A stretch of 64,000 nt of DNA from NCBI RefSeq assembly GCF_002892795.1, contig NZ_PJMC01000015.1:1-64000 (forward strand), written 5' to 3'. The position numbers and the translations under genes are program-made. Below are positions 12,512 through 21,274 of the stretch, piece by piece; within the stretch, counting starts at the first letter, position 1, and the number at the start of each line of letters is the position of its first letter. The DNA is from Arthrobacter sp. AFG20 (GTDB taxonomy: Bacteria > Actinomycetota > Actinomycetes > Actinomycetales > Micrococcaceae). The notes below the pieces were generated by a model, which saw nothing but the letters and a program-made list of their open reading frames with translations, searched no databases and was not told the DNA's origin.

Positions 12512-13477
12512 GTGACTTTGCAACGCAATGAAGCGAACGGAGAGGGTGTTTCCCCGTTCGTGGAGCTGGACCGGCAGACCTGGTCCCGGCTTTCGGCCCA
12601 GATGGAGCAGCCCCTTAATGAAGAGGACGTGCTGCGCCTCCGCGGCCTCGGTGACCCTCTGGACATCAGCGAGGTGCGCGAGGTCTACCTCCCACTGTCA
12701 CGGCTGTTGCATCTGTACGTGGAAGCCGCCGGGCAGCTGCATGCGGCCACCACCACGTTCCTCGGTGAGCGGACCGAGCGCACCCCCTTCGTAATCGGCG
12801 TCGCCGGTTCCGTGGCCGTGGGCAAGTCCACCATTGCCCGTGTTCTCCGCGAGATGCTGCGGCGCTGGCCGGGCACGCCGAACGTCGAGCTCATCACCAC
12901 CGACGGTTTCCTGTATCCGCTGGCCGAACTCAAGCGCCGGCAGCTGCTCGACCGCAAAGGCTTCCCGGAGTCCTACGACCGCCGCGCGCTGCTGCGCTTC
13001 GTGAGCGAAATCAAGGGCGGCGCCGAGGAAGTGCGCGCGCCCTGGTATTCGCACGTCACCTACGACATCGTCCCCGGCAAGGAAGTGGTGGTCCGGCGCC
13101 CGGACGTCCTCATTGTCGAGGGCCTGAACGTGCTGGCACCCGCCCGGCCCCGGCACGACGGCCGCCAGGGGCTGGCACTGAGCGACTTCTTCGACTTTTC
13201 CATCTATGTGGACGCCAAGACGTCGTACATCGAGGAATGGTACGTGGACCGGTTCCGCAAGCTCCGTAGCACCGCCTTCGCGCAGCCGGAGTCGTACTTC
13301 CACCGCTACGCCACGCTGTCCGACTCCGAGGCCGAAGCGACCGCCCGCGACATCTGGAAGCGCATCAACGAGCCGAACCTGGAAGAGAACGTGCTGCCCA
13401 CCCGGGGGCGGGCGCAGCTGGTGCTCACCAAGGAAGCGGATCATTCCGTCCGCCGGATGCTGCTGAGAAAGGTCTAG
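12512..13477 (+). CDS. coaA: pantothenate kinase type I
   Basis: Phosphorylates pantothenate, the first committed and feedback-controlled step of CoA synthesis. P-loop [12 protein letters not shown] at residues 96-107, then ITTDGFLYP and the [12 protein letters not shown] and VEGLNVLAP blocks of the prokaryotic type I enzyme. I chose GTG at 12512 ([12 protein letters not shown], 321 aa, family-like length); the frame stays open upstream to 12329 but that part overlaps the glmS start region and has no family features. There is no good SD; CAGAAT lies 7 nt before the GTG, so the mRNA may be leaderless. Confidence 0.94.
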   Translation: MTLQRNEANGEGVSPFVELDRQTWSRLSAQMEQPLNEEDVLRLRGLGDPLDISEVREVYLPLSRLLHLYVEAAGQLHAATTTFLGERTERTPFVIGVAGSVAVGKSTIARVLREMLRRWPGTPNVELITTDGFLYPLAELKRRQLLDRKGFPESYDRRALLRFVSEIKGGAEEVRAPWYSHVTYDIVPGKEVVVRRPDVLIVEGLNVLAPARPRHDGRQGLALSDFFDFSIYVDAKTSYIEEWYVDRFRKLRSTAFAQPESYFHRYATLSDSEAEATARDIWKRINEPNLEENVLPTRGRAQLVLTKEADHSVRRMLLRKV

Positions 13478-13482
13478 CACGC

Positions 13483-14421
13483 ATGTGCTACAACTGCTCT
13501 TCCGAGCCCTCCGCCGAGGCCCGGCCCGGGGATCGGCCCAGCCGCCGCGCGGTGGCACGGCTGTTGATGGCAGGCGCCGGCCTGTCTGCCCTGGCGGCGT
13601 GCACCCCTGACCCCGCTCCGAACGCTACGGGAACCATTTCGACGGCTTCGGGCTCGGCGTCCCCGGCGTCCTCCCCGGCCGCTTCCGGCGCCGCCTCCCC
13701 AGCAGCCTCCGCTTCCGCTGCGTCCCCGGCCAGCGCGTCCGCCACGTCTCCGGCAGCAACCGCACCAACCACGACGGCGGCGGCAGCCCCGCCGTCGGCC
13801 GCTGCACGCCTGCCCAAGCAGTACTCTCTGACCGCGCCCGCCAGCCCCTGGGTGATCGTCAACAAGCACCGCCCGCTCAAGCCGGCCAACTACGTACCGG
13901 CCGATCTGGTCCAGCCCCGTGTTGCCCTCGCCGTCACCGGCGAGGCGGCGCAGCTGAACCGCACGACGGCGGCTGCCGCAGAACGGATGTTCGCGGCGGC
14001 AGCGGCGGGCGGCGTGACCCTGACCCTGGCGAGCGGCTACCGTTCCTACGCAACGCAGACCGTCACTTACAACGGCTGGGTGGGCTCCCAGGGGCGGGCC
14101 GCGGCGGACACCGCCTCGGCCCGGCCGGGCTATTCCGAACACCAGACAGGATGGTCGTTCGACATTGGCGACGGCGGCGGCGCCTGCAGCTTCCAGCCCT
14201 GCTTCGCCGAGCAGCCAGCCGCCGTCTGGGCCAAGGCCAACGCGCACCGCTTCGGCTTCGTGGTGCGCTACCCGTTTATGCAGCACGCCATCACCGGGTA
14301 CTTCTACGAATCGTGGCACCTGCGGTACATCGGTGTTGAGGCAGCCACGGACATGCGGAAACGCGGCATTGCCACCCTTGAGCAGTATTTCGGCCTGGAG
14401 GCGGCCCCCGGCTACCGCTGA
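13483..14421 (+). CDS. secreted M15B peptidase (VanY/D-Ala-D-Ala carboxypeptidase family), Tat lipoprotein
   Basis: Predicted zinc D,D-carboxypeptidase trimming peptidoglycan stems outside the membrane. Zinc and catalytic motifs are visible: SGYRSYATQ (about 185), YSEHQTGWSFDIGD (about 210-223) and ESWHLRYIG (about 272-280). The N-terminus has SRRAVARL followed by a hydrophobic stretch and LSALAAC, i.e. twin-arginine export with a lipobox cysteine near residue 46. About 65 residues of Pro/Ala/Ser-rich linker (about 50-110) would span the cell wall before the enzyme domain. It begins 5 bp after coaA, so it is probably cotranscribed. The exact substrate is not decided by sequence. Confidence 0.86.
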   Translation: MCYNCSSEPSAEARPGDRPSRRAVARLLMAGAGLSALAACTPDPAPNATGTISTASGSASPASSPAASGAASPAASASAASPASASATSPAATAPTTTAAAAPPSAAARLPKQYSLTAPASPWVIVNKHRPLKPANYVPADLVQPRVALAVTGEAAQLNRTTAAAAERMFAAAAAGGVTLTLASGYRSYATQTVTYNGWVGSQGRAAADTASARPGYSEHQTGWSFDIGDGGGACSFQPCFAEQPAAVWAKANAHRFGFVVRYPFMQHAITGYFYESWHLRYIGVEAATDMRKRGIATLEQYFGLEAAPGYR

Positions 14422-14498
14422 CGGAATCGTTCCAGCAAGAGTTCCGAAAGTATTCCCCGCACGTTCCGTTTTGCCGCGGTCAGGTTTACAGAGGTTGC

Positions 14499-14504
14499 TA
14501 TATC
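14499..14504 (+). promoter_or_regulatory. possible mscL -10 (TATATC), near-leaderless start
   Basis: TATATC ends 9 nt before the mscL ATG at 14514. Transcription would begin within about 2-4 nt of the start codon, and no Shine-Dalgarno is visible in the gap, so mscL is probably translated from a (nearly) leaderless mRNA. No clear -35. Confidence 0.35.
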
Positions 14505-14513
14505 TTTGGTCAC

Positions 14514-14909
14514 ATGTTGACAGGATTCAAGAATTTCATCATGAAGGGCAACGTCGTAGACCTTGCCGTTGCTGTCGTAATTGGCGCTGCTTTTGGCGCC
14601 GTCGTTGATGCCCTCGTCAAGAGCGTCATGATGCCCCTAATCTCCCTGCTGGTGGGGCAGCCCAACTTTGACGATTTCCTCGCTTTCGGCGACGTGCGGT
14701 TCGGCGTGCTGCTCACCGCGGTGGTCAACTTCCTGCTGGTTGCCGCCGCGATCTACTTCGTCGTTGTTGTGCCTATGAACCACATGATCGAACGCCGCAA
14801 CCGCAGGCTTGGCATCCAGCCCGACGTCAAGGAGGAGGCCGCCGAGGACCCGCAAATTGCGTTGCTCACCGAGATCCGGGACGCACTGCGCAGCCAGTCC
14901 AGCAAGTAG
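14514..14909 (+). CDS. mscL: large-conductance mechanosensitive channel
   Basis: Homopentameric membrane channel that opens under high tension to release solutes at osmotic downshock. GFKNFIMKGNVVDLAVAVVIGAAFGAVVDALV is split between the N-terminal helix and TM1 (about 12-42); TM2 is at about 65-90 (LLTAVVNFLLVAAAIYFVVVV), followed by a charged cytoplasmic helix with a TEIRDALRS end. 131 residues fits. It stands alone in front of a convergent terminator. Confidence 0.97.
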   Translation: MLTGFKNFIMKGNVVDLAVAVVIGAAFGAVVDALVKSVMMPLISLLVGQPNFDDFLAFGDVRFGVLLTAVVNFLLVAAAIYFVVVVPMNHMIERRNRRLGIQPDVKEEAAEDPQIALLTEIRDALRSQSSK

Positions 14910-14951
14910 CACCGGCCCGGAAGCCACCGGCCGGGCCACCAAGGCCAGTGA

Positions 14952-14990
14952 AAGAGCAGCCCGCCTCCGTCACGGAGGCGGGCTGCTCTT
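14952..14990. terminator. bidirectional terminator between mscL and glmM
   Basis: Perfect 18-bp inverted repeat (14952-14969 and 14973-14990) with a 3-nt loop in the convergent gap. A-rich left end and TT right end serve both directions weakly; very stable stem. Confidence 0.85.
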
Positions 14991-15012
14991 CACGTTGCGG
15001 GCAGTGCGAAAC

Positions 15013-16371
15013 TCAGTCGACGAGTTCGAGGACCAGCTGGGTCTTCACAACCTGGGCGAGGCGTTCGGCGATGACCTGGGCGGTCTGCTGGTCGCCGGCC
15101 TCCACCATGACGCGCACCACGGGCTCCGTGCCGGAGGGGCGCAGGAGCACCCGTCCGGTGTCGCCCAGCTCGGCTTCGGCAGCCTGCACGGCTGCGGCCA
15201 GGGTTGCGTCTCCGCCGACCCGGGTGCGGTCCACGTCCTTCACGTTGATGAGGACCTGGGGCAGCTTGGTCATGACCGTCGCGAGTTCCTTGAGCGGGCG
15301 GCCGGTCAGTGCCACCTGCGCCGCCAACTGCAGGCCGGTCAGCACGCCGTCGCCCGTGGTGGCGTAGTCGGCAAGAATCACGTGGCCGGACTGTTCGCCA
15401 CCCAGGTTGTAGCCGCCGTCGCGCATTTGCTCCAACACGTACCGATCCCCCACGCCCGTCTCGCGGATGGCGATGCCGGCGTCGCGAAGGGCGATCTTGA
15501 GGCCGAGGTTACTCATCACAGTGGCCACGAGGACGTCGTCCTTGAGCTTGCCGGCCTTCTTCAGCGCGACGGCGAGGATGGCCATGATCTGGTCACCGTC
15601 CACCTCGTTGCCCTCGTGATCCACGGCCAGGCAGCGGTCGGCGTCGCCGTCGTGGGCGATGCCGAGGTCAGCACCGTGCTCCACCACGGCCGCCTTGAGC
15701 GGGCCGAGGTGCGTGGAGCCTACCCCTTCGTTGATGTTCAGGCCGTCCGGTTCGGCGCCAATGACAACTACGTCAGCACCGGCGTCCTTGAAGACCTGGG
15801 GGGAACAGCCGCTGGCGGCACCGTGCGCGCAGTCCAGGACCACTTTGACGCCATGGAGGTTGTGCGGGAGGGTTCCCAGGAGGTGGACGATGTACCGGTC
15901 CTCGGCGTCGGAGAAGCGCTGGATGCGGCCCACTTCCCCGCCCACCGGGCGGAATGGCTCCTTGCCCATCTGGGCCTCGATGGCGTCCTCCACCTCATCG
16001 GGGAGCTTCTGGCCGCCGCGGGCGAAGAACTTGATCCCGTTGTCGGGAGCCGGGTTGTGCGAGGCGGAGATCATGACGCCGAAGTCAGCCTTCAGGTCTG
16101 CCACAAGGTAGGCGGCCGCGGGAGTGGGCAGGACGCCGGCGTCGTAGACGTCGATGCCGGAGCTGGAAAGCCCGGCCTCAACGGCCGCGGCGATGAACTC
16201 GCCGCTTGCACGGGGATCCCTCGCCACTACGGCGCGCGGCCGTGCACCTTCGCTGGTGCGTTCATGGCCAAGCACGACGGCGGCGGCCTGGGCCAGCTGC
16301 AATGCGAGCTCGGCTGTCAGCAGGCCATTCGCCAGGCCCCGGACACCGTCTGTTCCAAATAATGTAGACAT
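15013..16371 (-). CDS. glmM: phosphoglucosamine mutase
   Basis: Interconverts glucosamine 6-phosphate and glucosamine 1-phosphate on the way to UDP-GlcNAc; works with GlmS encoded nearby. Starts [16 protein letters not shown]; the phosphoserine loop is [12 protein letters not shown] with active Ser about residue 104; the metal-binding DGDADRC and the C-terminal [16 protein letters not shown] are present. I use ATG 16371 (452 aa) rather than the in-frame TTG at 16380. TAAACT just upstream and the absence of an SD hint at a short or missing leader. It follows rpsI on the same strand, as is usual in actinobacteria. Confidence 0.96.
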   Translation of the reverse strand: MSTLFGTDGVRGLANGLLTAELALQLAQAAAVVLGHERTSEGARPRAVVARDPRASGEFIAAAVEAGLSSSGIDVYDAGVLPTPAAAYLVADLKADFGVMISASHNPAPDNGIKFFARGGQKLPDEVEDAIEAQMGKEPFRPVGGEVGRIQRFSDAEDRYIVHLLGTLPHNLHGVKVVLDCAHGAASGCSPQVFKDAGADVVVIGAEPDGLNINEGVGSTHLGPLKAAVVEHGADLGIAHDGDADRCLAVDHEGNEVDGDQIMAILAVALKKAGKLKDDVLVATVMSNLGLKIALRDAGIAIRETGVGDRYVLEQMRDGGYNLGGEQSGHVILADYATTGDGVLTGLQLAAQVALTGRPLKELATVMTKLPQVLINVKDVDRTRVGGDATLAAAVQAAEAELGDTGRVLLRPSGTEPVVRVMVEAGDQQTAQVIAERLAQVVKTQLVLELVD

Positions 16372-16487
16372 CGCGTCCAAGTTTAGACGATTCAGGCGCC
16401 CGCCCCCGCCTTGACCGGCGTCATCTGGCGGGGTAGGGGACGTTTTCCCTGCTCAGCGGGAGCATGTCCCGTAACTCTGGTTAACGG

Positions 16488-16525
16488 CAGAAGCCCGTTC
16501 CGCCATATGGAGGAACGGGCTTCTG
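16488..16525 (-). terminator. hairpin downstream of rpsI
   Basis: CAGAAGCCCGTTCC (16488-16501) pairs with GGAACGGGCTTCTG (16512-16525) around a 10-nt loop, 30 bp after the rpsI stop. No strong U-tract follows, but position and stability suit the end of the rplM-rpsI transcript. Confidence 0.65.
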
Positions 16526-16554
16526 ATCGAGGCGGAACGCCCCGGCAAGCGGAT

Positions 16555-17061
16555 TTAGCGCTTGGAGTACTGCTGAGCCTTGCGTGCCTTCTTGAGACCG
16601 GCCTTCTTACGCTCGATGACGCGGGCGTCACGGGTGAGGTAGCCGGCCTTCTTCAGGGTGGCGCGGTTGTTCTCGACGTCGATCTCGTTCAGCGAACGGG
16701 CGATGCCGAGGCGCAGCGCACCGGCCTGGCCGGAGGGGCCACCGCCGTGGATGCGGGCGATGACGTCGTAGGCGCCTTCGAGATCCAGGATCTTGAAGGG
16801 CTCGTTGACGTCCTGCTGGTGCAGCTTGTTCGGGAAGTAGTTATCCAGCTCGCGGCCGTTGATGGTCCACTTGCCGGAGCCCGGCACAACGCGAACGCGT
16901 GCAACGGCTTCCTTGCGGCGGCCAACAGCTGCGCCGGCAACGGTCAGTGCCGGGCGCTCCTTCTTCGGGGCAGCTTCGGTAGCGCCGCTTTCCGAGGTGT
17001 AGCTGGTCAGGTTTTCCTCAGCCTCAACGGCTTCGGTGGTCAGTTCATCGTTCTGAGCCAC
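16555..17061 (-). CDS. rpsI: 30S ribosomal protein S9
   Basis: S9 sits in the 30S head; its C-terminal tail reaches the P-site tRNA and here ends in the conserved QQYSKR. The core begins near residue 40 with [23 protein letters not shown]. The first ~38 residues ([18 protein letters not shown]...) are an acidic extension seen in several actinobacterial S9 proteins. 37 bp behind rplM, same operon. Confidence 0.97.
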   Translation of the reverse strand: MAQNDELTTEAVEAEENLTSYTSESGATEAAPKKERPALTVAGAAVGRRKEAVARVRVVPGSGKWTINGRELDNYFPNKLHQQDVNEPFKILDLEGAYDVIARIHGGGPSGQAGALRLGIARSLNEIDVENNRATLKKAGYLTRDARVIERKKAGLKKARKAQQYSKR

Positions 17062-17097
17062 GGTTCTCCTTGTAGATAAAAGTGTTGGTGGCCAGGA

Positions 17098-17541
17098 CTA
17101 CTGGGCGACCTGGGTGATTTCGAAAGTCTTGGGCTGCTGGGCTGCGTGGGGGTGCTCGGCGCCACGGTAGACCTTCAGCTTGCTCAGCTGCTGGGCAGCG
17201 AGGGAGTTCTTCGGGAGCATGCCCTTGATGGCCTTCTCAACGGCGCGGACCGGGTTGGACTCCAGCAGTTCCGCGTAGTTGACGGAGGTCAGGCCGCCCG
17301 GGTAACCGGAGTGGCGGTATGCCCGCTTCTGCTCCAGCTTGGCGCCGGTGAGGGCAACCTTTTCAGCGTTGATGATGATGACGAAGTCGCCCATGTCCAT
17401 GTGGGACGCAAAGGTCGGCTTGTGCTTTCCGCGCAGCAGTGTTGCGGTCTGGCTGGCAAGACGACCCAGGACAACGTCGGTGGCGTCAATGACGTGCCAC
17501 TGGCGGTTGATATCGCCGGGCTTCGGGGTGTACGTACGCAC
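17098..17541 (-). CDS. rplM: 50S ribosomal protein L13
   Basis: Early 50S assembly protein. [30 protein letters not shown] and GMLPKNSLA blocks are unmistakable; 147 residues is normal. It forms a two-gene operon with rpsI. Its leader contains two copies of ACAAGAACG close to the start codon. The gene marks the left edge of the accessory island. Confidence 0.97.
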   Translation of the reverse strand: MRTYTPKPGDINRQWHVIDATDVVLGRLASQTATLLRGKHKPTFASHMDMGDFVIIINAEKVALTGAKLEQKRAYRHSGYPGGLTSVNYAELLESNPVRAVEKAIKGMLPKNSLAAQQLSKLKVYRGAEHPHAAQQPKTFEITQVAQ

Positions 17542-17847
17542 GGTGTTTGCCTCGTTCTTGTTCTGGCGTTCTTGTTTTAGGCGTCACGCGGGGTGCGCCT
17601 ACTATCTATGCGCGACCGGAACAGAGGTGAGGGCTCTATGGACCAGTTATCCCCTAGTCCCGAAAAATGCCCGTCGGGTAGCGATCCTGCAACTGGATCC
17701 CCAAGCGGGCACGCATCATCGAGAAAGGACACGCACAACGACTACCAAGAATAGCGTGAACCGGGCACCAGGGTCAAAATGGGGTATCCGGTGGCGGGGG
17801 TCGTGGACTCCTGCGCCAGCGCCGGGCCCTTCCATCCAGGAGTGCAC
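17542..17847. promoter_or_regulatory. divergent rplM / prepilin peptidase intergenic region
   Basis: About 306 bp without a gene. It must hold the promoters of rplM (minus) and of the prepilin peptidase (plus). The minus-strand leader of rplM has a direct repeat of ACAAGAACG just before the GTG/ATG region, which could be a ribosomal-protein feedback site. I could not assign convincing -35/-10 pairs. No RNA gene seen. Confidence 0.5.
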
Positions 17848-18501
17848 GTGACTTCAGCAGGTATCGCCACGCCTATTGCCCTGGCCGTGGGACTCACAGG
17901 TATTTTACTGAGCCTGCTTGCTGAATACGCCATTGCCCGCACCCTCCCCCGCCTCGGCAGGCTTCCGGGCGCGCGGACAAGAATTACGACGGCGGCACTC
18001 ACTGGAGTGCTCTTCGGCGCCCTTGCGCTGCGGCTGGGAATGGAGTGGACGCTGCCGGCTTACCTGTTGCTGGCCGTCCTCGGCGTTCAGCTGGCCCGAA
18101 TAGATGTCGCCCATCATCTGCTGCCGAATCCCCTCGTGCTCACGCTACTGGTGGCCGGCCTGGCGCTCCTCTTTCTGGGCAGCTCCGCCACGGCAGAGTG
18201 GGCCGAACTGCTCCGCGCGGCCACCGGGGCGGCCATCCTGTTCGGCATTTTCCTGATTCTGGCCCTGATCTCGCCAAATGGCATCGGCATGGGAGATGTC
18301 AAGCTTGCCGCCCCGGTGGGCCTCTACTTGGGCTACTTGGGGTGGGGCCAATTGCTCTACGGCGGAGCACTGGGCTTTGTTCTGGGCGGTATTTTATCCG
18401 TCGTTTTGATTAGGCTGAAGCGCGCCAATTTGGGTTCGGAAATCGCCTTTGGCCCCTCGATGCTGGCCGCCGCCCTGGGTACTGTTTTATTGGCATCCTG
18501 A
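17848..18501 (+). CDS. tadV: A24 prepilin peptidase for Flp pilins
   Basis: Membrane aspartyl protease that removes the leader of Flp-type prepilins before assembly. Two catalytic aspartates are visible: one in LARIDVAHHLLPN (about 77-90) and one in GMGDVKLAAPVG (about 148-160), the A24 signature. The rest is six or so hydrophobic helices. I choose GTG 17848, which has AGGAG 5 nt upstream, giving 217 residues; an ATG at 17779 lies in frame but adds residues that look non-coding. It is the only prepilin peptidase near two pilus operons, so it probably serves both. 270 bp separate it from flp. Confidence 0.9.
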   Translation: MTSAGIATPIALAVGLTGILLSLLAEYAIARTLPRLGRLPGARTRITTAALTGVLFGALALRLGMEWTLPAYLLLAVLGVQLARIDVAHHLLPNPLVLTLLVAGLALLFLGSSATAEWAELLRAATGAAILFGIFLILALISPNGIGMGDVKLAAPVGLYLGYLGWGQLLYGGALGFVLGGILSVVLIRLKRANLGSEIAFGPSMLAAALGTVLLAS

Positions 18502-18608
18502 AAACCGGTATTTGCGCTGAAACCTTGAATTTCCTACAACAACCTTGATGATTTCTTGAGTTTCCAAGTAGCCCAGTGCTTGCAGTTTTCCTAGTGTGAG
18601 TACCCGCT

Positions 18609-18638
18609 TGGGGGGAATACTTATCTCCGTGGGGGGAA
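18609..18638 (+). promoter_or_regulatory. direct repeat TGGGGGGAA x2, 21 bp apart, upstream of flp1
   Basis: TGGGGGGAA occurs at 18609-18617 and again at 18630-18638, i.e. two helical turns apart on the same face, 134 bp before the pilin ATG. A related TGGGGGAGG lies at 18720-18728. This looks like a tandem binding site for an activator, perhaps one of the OmpR-type regulators encoded in the island. Inference only. Confidence 0.4.
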
Positions 18639-18771
18639 AGTCGGGTAGAACTACGCATTGTTGCCAAACTGCTTTTCGGTGGATTCTTTAGCTATCGAAG
18701 CACCAGCCCTTTCGCGGTATGGGGGAGGCTGGAATTCGATGAATTTATTCCATCGAGCTTAAGGAAAAACA

Positions 18772-18999
18772 ATGTCTACTCTCACGGTCTCGGTTCTTGC
18801 CTTCGTTTCCGGAATCAAGGACCGGCTGGCATCAGAAAAAGGCGCCACCGCAACCGAATACTCGCTGCTTATTGCGTTTATTGCATTCGCCGTCATCGGT
18901 GGTGTAACGATCTTCGGCAACAACCTGTCCACCTGGTTCAACGAACTGGGCGGCACCGTCGCGGGCTGGTCCAACGGAGCCGGCGTGGCTACCCCATAG
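18772..18999 (+). CDS. flp: Flp-type pilin, cluster 1
   Basis: 75-residue major pilin precursor. After a short charged leader, EKGATATEYSLLIAFIAFAVIGGVT has the prepilin cleavage site after KG, the Glu at mature position 5 and the single hydrophobic helix that packs the fibre core. The extracellular part is short (NNLSTWFNELGGTVAGWSNG). ATG 18772 follows TTAAGGAAAAACA. It begins pilus operon 1 and is separated from tadE by a stable hairpin, consistent with higher pilin expression. Confidence 0.95.
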   Translation: MSTLTVSVLAFVSGIKDRLASEKGATATEYSLLIAFIAFAVIGGVTIFGNNLSTWFNELGGTVAGWSNGAGVATP

Positions 19000-19013
19000 T
19001 CCAACCGTCGAAT

Positions 19014-19055
19014 GGGGGTGTGTCGCGTCTGCATGGATGGACGCAACACACCCCC
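19014..19055 (+). other. flp-tadE intercistronic hairpin, cluster 1
   Basis: GGGGGTGTGT (19014-19023) pairs with ACACACCCCC (19046-19055); inside, after a single C/A mismatch, GCGTC pairs with GACGC around a 10-nt loop. No U-tract follows, so it is more likely a partial terminator or an mRNA 3'-end stabiliser for the pilin message. The second cluster has a hairpin of the same design at the same place. Confidence 0.75.
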
Positions 19056-19088
19056 AAATCCGGCGGCATCTACTCGCGGAGGGGTCAA

Positions 19089-19478
19089 GTGAAACGCAAA
19101 AGTCAACGCTCCACCACAGGAGAGCGCGGCGCAGCTGCCGTCGAGTTCGCCCTAGTCGCACCCATCCTTCTGGCGCTGGTGGCAGGCATCGTCGAGTTCT
19201 CGCACGCCTACAACCTGCAGATTTCGGTCGCGCAGGCTGCCCGGGAAGCGGCCCGGGAGATGGCCATCGAGGACGACCAGGACGCAGCAGCCCTTGCCGC
19301 AACCGCAGGCGCGCCCGGACTCTCTACCGGGGACTTTGAGTACGCCTTCTCCCCCGGAACCTGCACCGCTGGCGAGAACATGACTGTCACCATCACCTAC
19401 CCGGCAGCCACCCTGACGGGCATTTTCGGCAGCACTGTCACTGTTACCGGAACAGGAGCCATGCGATGCGAAGGTTAG
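19089..19478 (+). CDS. tadE: TadE-like minor pseudopilin, cluster 1
   Basis: Bitopic membrane protein with a prepilin-like N-terminus: ERGAAAVEFALVAPILLALVAG carries a possible processing site after RG and a Glu at +5. The extracytoplasmic part (about 90 residues) has a VTVTITYPAATLTG strand pattern typical of TadE. GTG 19089 is chosen because GGAGGGGTCAA precedes it; 129 residues. Its end overlaps tadG by 13 nt. It is probably a minor pilus component or assembly factor. Confidence 0.9.
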   Translation: MKRKSQRSTTGERGAAAVEFALVAPILLALVAGIVEFSHAYNLQISVAQAAREAAREMAIEDDQDAAALAATAGAPGLSTGDFEYAFSPGTCTAGENMTVTITYPAATLTGIFGSTVTVTGTGAMRCEG

Positions 19479-20482
19479 GACGTCCGCGGCCTGACGCCGA
19501 GCGTGGCGCGGCAGGCGTTCTGGTTGCCGTCATGATGCTGGTGCTCATCGGGGCCGGCGCACTCGCCGTCGATGTGGGTCAGATCTACTCGGAGCGGGCC
19601 CAGCTCCAGAACGGTGCGGACGCAGGAGCCCTGGGCGTTGCGCAGGCGTGCCACAAAGCGGGGTGCACCCAGGCCGAAGCAGAGGAATTGGCCGCTGAGC
19701 TGGCCAATGGCAATGCCAATGACGGCGACGCAAACATTTCTGAAGTAGACATTTCTGTGGCCGATCAGGTGACGGTCCGGATCACTACCCAGAACGGCAG
19801 CAGCAGTGTCCTCGCCAAGCTTTTTGCCAGCGTCCTGAATGCGCCGGCGGTGAGCGTGGGCGCACATGCCACGGCTTCCGTCGAGGTTCCAGGCTCCGGC
19901 GCAGGCTTTCCGCTTGCCCTGTCCGAATGCCAGTACGGCCTCAGCGATGCCGTGGAAACCGGCGTCCTCCTGCAGATCCGGTACAAGCCAGGGATGGCAG
20001 GGTGCACCTCGACGTCCGGCCATGCCATTCCCGGCGGATTCGGCTGGCTGGACCAGAATGCCGGCCAGTGCCAAGCCGCCACCGATACGGAGGACAACGC
20101 CGCCTACGATCCCGGCGCCGATTACCCCAACAAGCCGGGCCAAAACTGCGATTCCGTCCTCCAGGGCTGGATCAGCACCATCCAAGCCGGCGACGAAGTT
20201 CTCGGCGTCTTCCCCGTGTTTGACAATGCCGGCAAGGACAAGGGCAAAGGCTGGTTCCACATCAGGGGCTATGCCACGTTTCAAATGGTCGGCTGGAAGT
20301 TTGGCGGCGGCTCGAGCGGCCCCCGGACGTACAACAATTCCCCCACTCCGGCTACAGCCTGCGTGGATCCTTGCCGGGGCATCATCGGCAAATTCCAGAA
20401 GTTCGAGTCCATTGATGCATTCGAAGGAAATTCAGGCGCCGGAGACGACCTTGGAACCGTCTACATTCGCCTCACCAACTAA
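19466..20482 (+). CDS. tadG: TadG-like pilus-associated protein, cluster 1
   Basis: N-terminal Tad domain: ERGAAGVLVAVMMLVLIGAGALAVDVGQIY is the membrane helix (about 14-40), then SERAQLQNGADAGALGVAQ, followed by a long extracellular region. Eight cysteines outside the membrane (first pair ACHKAGC, last pair CVDPC) recur in the same order in the second cluster's protein, suggesting a disulfide-stabilised ectodomain. 338 residues. The ATG lies inside tadE (13-nt overlap). The family is a putative surface or adhesion component; exact role unknown. Confidence 0.85.
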   Translation: MRRLGRPRPDAERGAAGVLVAVMMLVLIGAGALAVDVGQIYSERAQLQNGADAGALGVAQACHKAGCTQAEAEELAAELANGNANDGDANISEVDISVADQVTVRITTQNGSSSVLAKLFASVLNAPAVSVGAHATASVEVPGSGAGFPLALSECQYGLSDAVETGVLLQIRYKPGMAGCTSTSGHAIPGGFGWLDQNAGQCQAATDTEDNAAYDPGADYPNKPGQNCDSVLQGWISTIQAGDEVLGVFPVFDNAGKDKGKGWFHIRGYATFQMVGWKFGGGSSGPRTYNNSPTPATACVDPCRGIIGKFQKFESIDAFEGNSGAGDDLGTVYIRLTN

Positions 20483-20503
20483 TCACTCAGCTAGGGGGAT
20501 GAA

Positions 20504-21274
20504 ATGAAAACTCGCCTCATAGGAGGAATTGCCGCCCTGTTGGTGGCAATTATTGGAACGGTTCTTTTGGTCAACTACGTGCAAAATGCGGATAAACGCG
20601 CCCTCGCGGACACGGAAACCGAATCCGTATACGTGGTGGAGAAAACCATCGCAGCCGGAAGTGGAATTGATAAAGCTGCCGGCGCCGTCGTTCGGAAAGA
20701 AGTACCAAGAGTGGCTGTGGCGGCAGGAGCCGTGACAGATTTGAACCAGGTTGGCCAGAAGGTCGCCGCCGTAGACCTGATGCCGGGCGAGCAGCTCCTC
20801 ACCACCCGCATGGTGGACGCCGATTCCCTCCTCGGGCCGGCCCGCGTCCAGGTTCCGACGGGAATGCAGGAGATCACCCTCAAGCTGCCGATAGAGCGCG
20901 TGGTGGGCGGCACTCTGACGGCCGGGGACACCGTAGGCGTTTTCCTCTCCGTGGAGGATTCCGCGGCAAAGTCCGGCGGTACGCAGCTGACCTTCCACAA
21001 AGTCCTGGTGACGGCAGCGCAGTTCAGCAACGGCAGCACAGCCACATCCCACGAGACCGCGGCCGGGGACGATTCATCGAAGGGTGCCCTCAACTCCAAG
21101 AAGTCCACGTCGTCGAATGGCACCTACCTCATCACCCTGGCGCGCAACTCCGCCGACGCTGAGCGGATCATCTTCGCCACCGAGTTTGGAAGCGTTTACC
21201 TCTCCAAGGAGCCGGCGAACGCTTCGGAGGGCACGTCGGGCGGCGTAGTGAACACCGGAAGACTGTTCCGATGA
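20504..21274 (+). CDS. cpaB: CpaB/RcpC-like pilus assembly protein, cluster 1
   Basis: Membrane-anchored SAF-domain protein of Tad loci. One N-terminal helix (LIGGIAALLVAIIGTVLLVNYV, written here as residues ~5-26) is followed by the SAF fold (VYVVEKTIAAG to LMPGEQLLTTRMV, about 43-105) and a C-terminal RcpC domain (EITLKLPIERVVGG). In Gram-negatives the family works with the secretin; no secretin exists here, so a wall- or pectin-binding role is likely. ATG preceded by AGGGGGATGA. Ends with a GTGA-type overlap into tadZ. Confidence 0.9.
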   Translation: MKTRLIGGIAALLVAIIGTVLLVNYVQNADKRALADTETESVYVVEKTIAAGSGIDKAAGAVVRKEVPRVAVAAGAVTDLNQVGQKVAAVDLMPGEQLLTTRMVDADSLLGPARVQVPTGMQEITLKLPIERVVGGTLTAGDTVGVFLSVEDSAAKSGGTQLTFHKVLVTAAQFSNGSTATSHETAAGDDSSKGALNSKKSTSSNGTYLITLARNSADAERIIFATEFGSVYLSKEPANASEGTSGGVVNTGRLFR

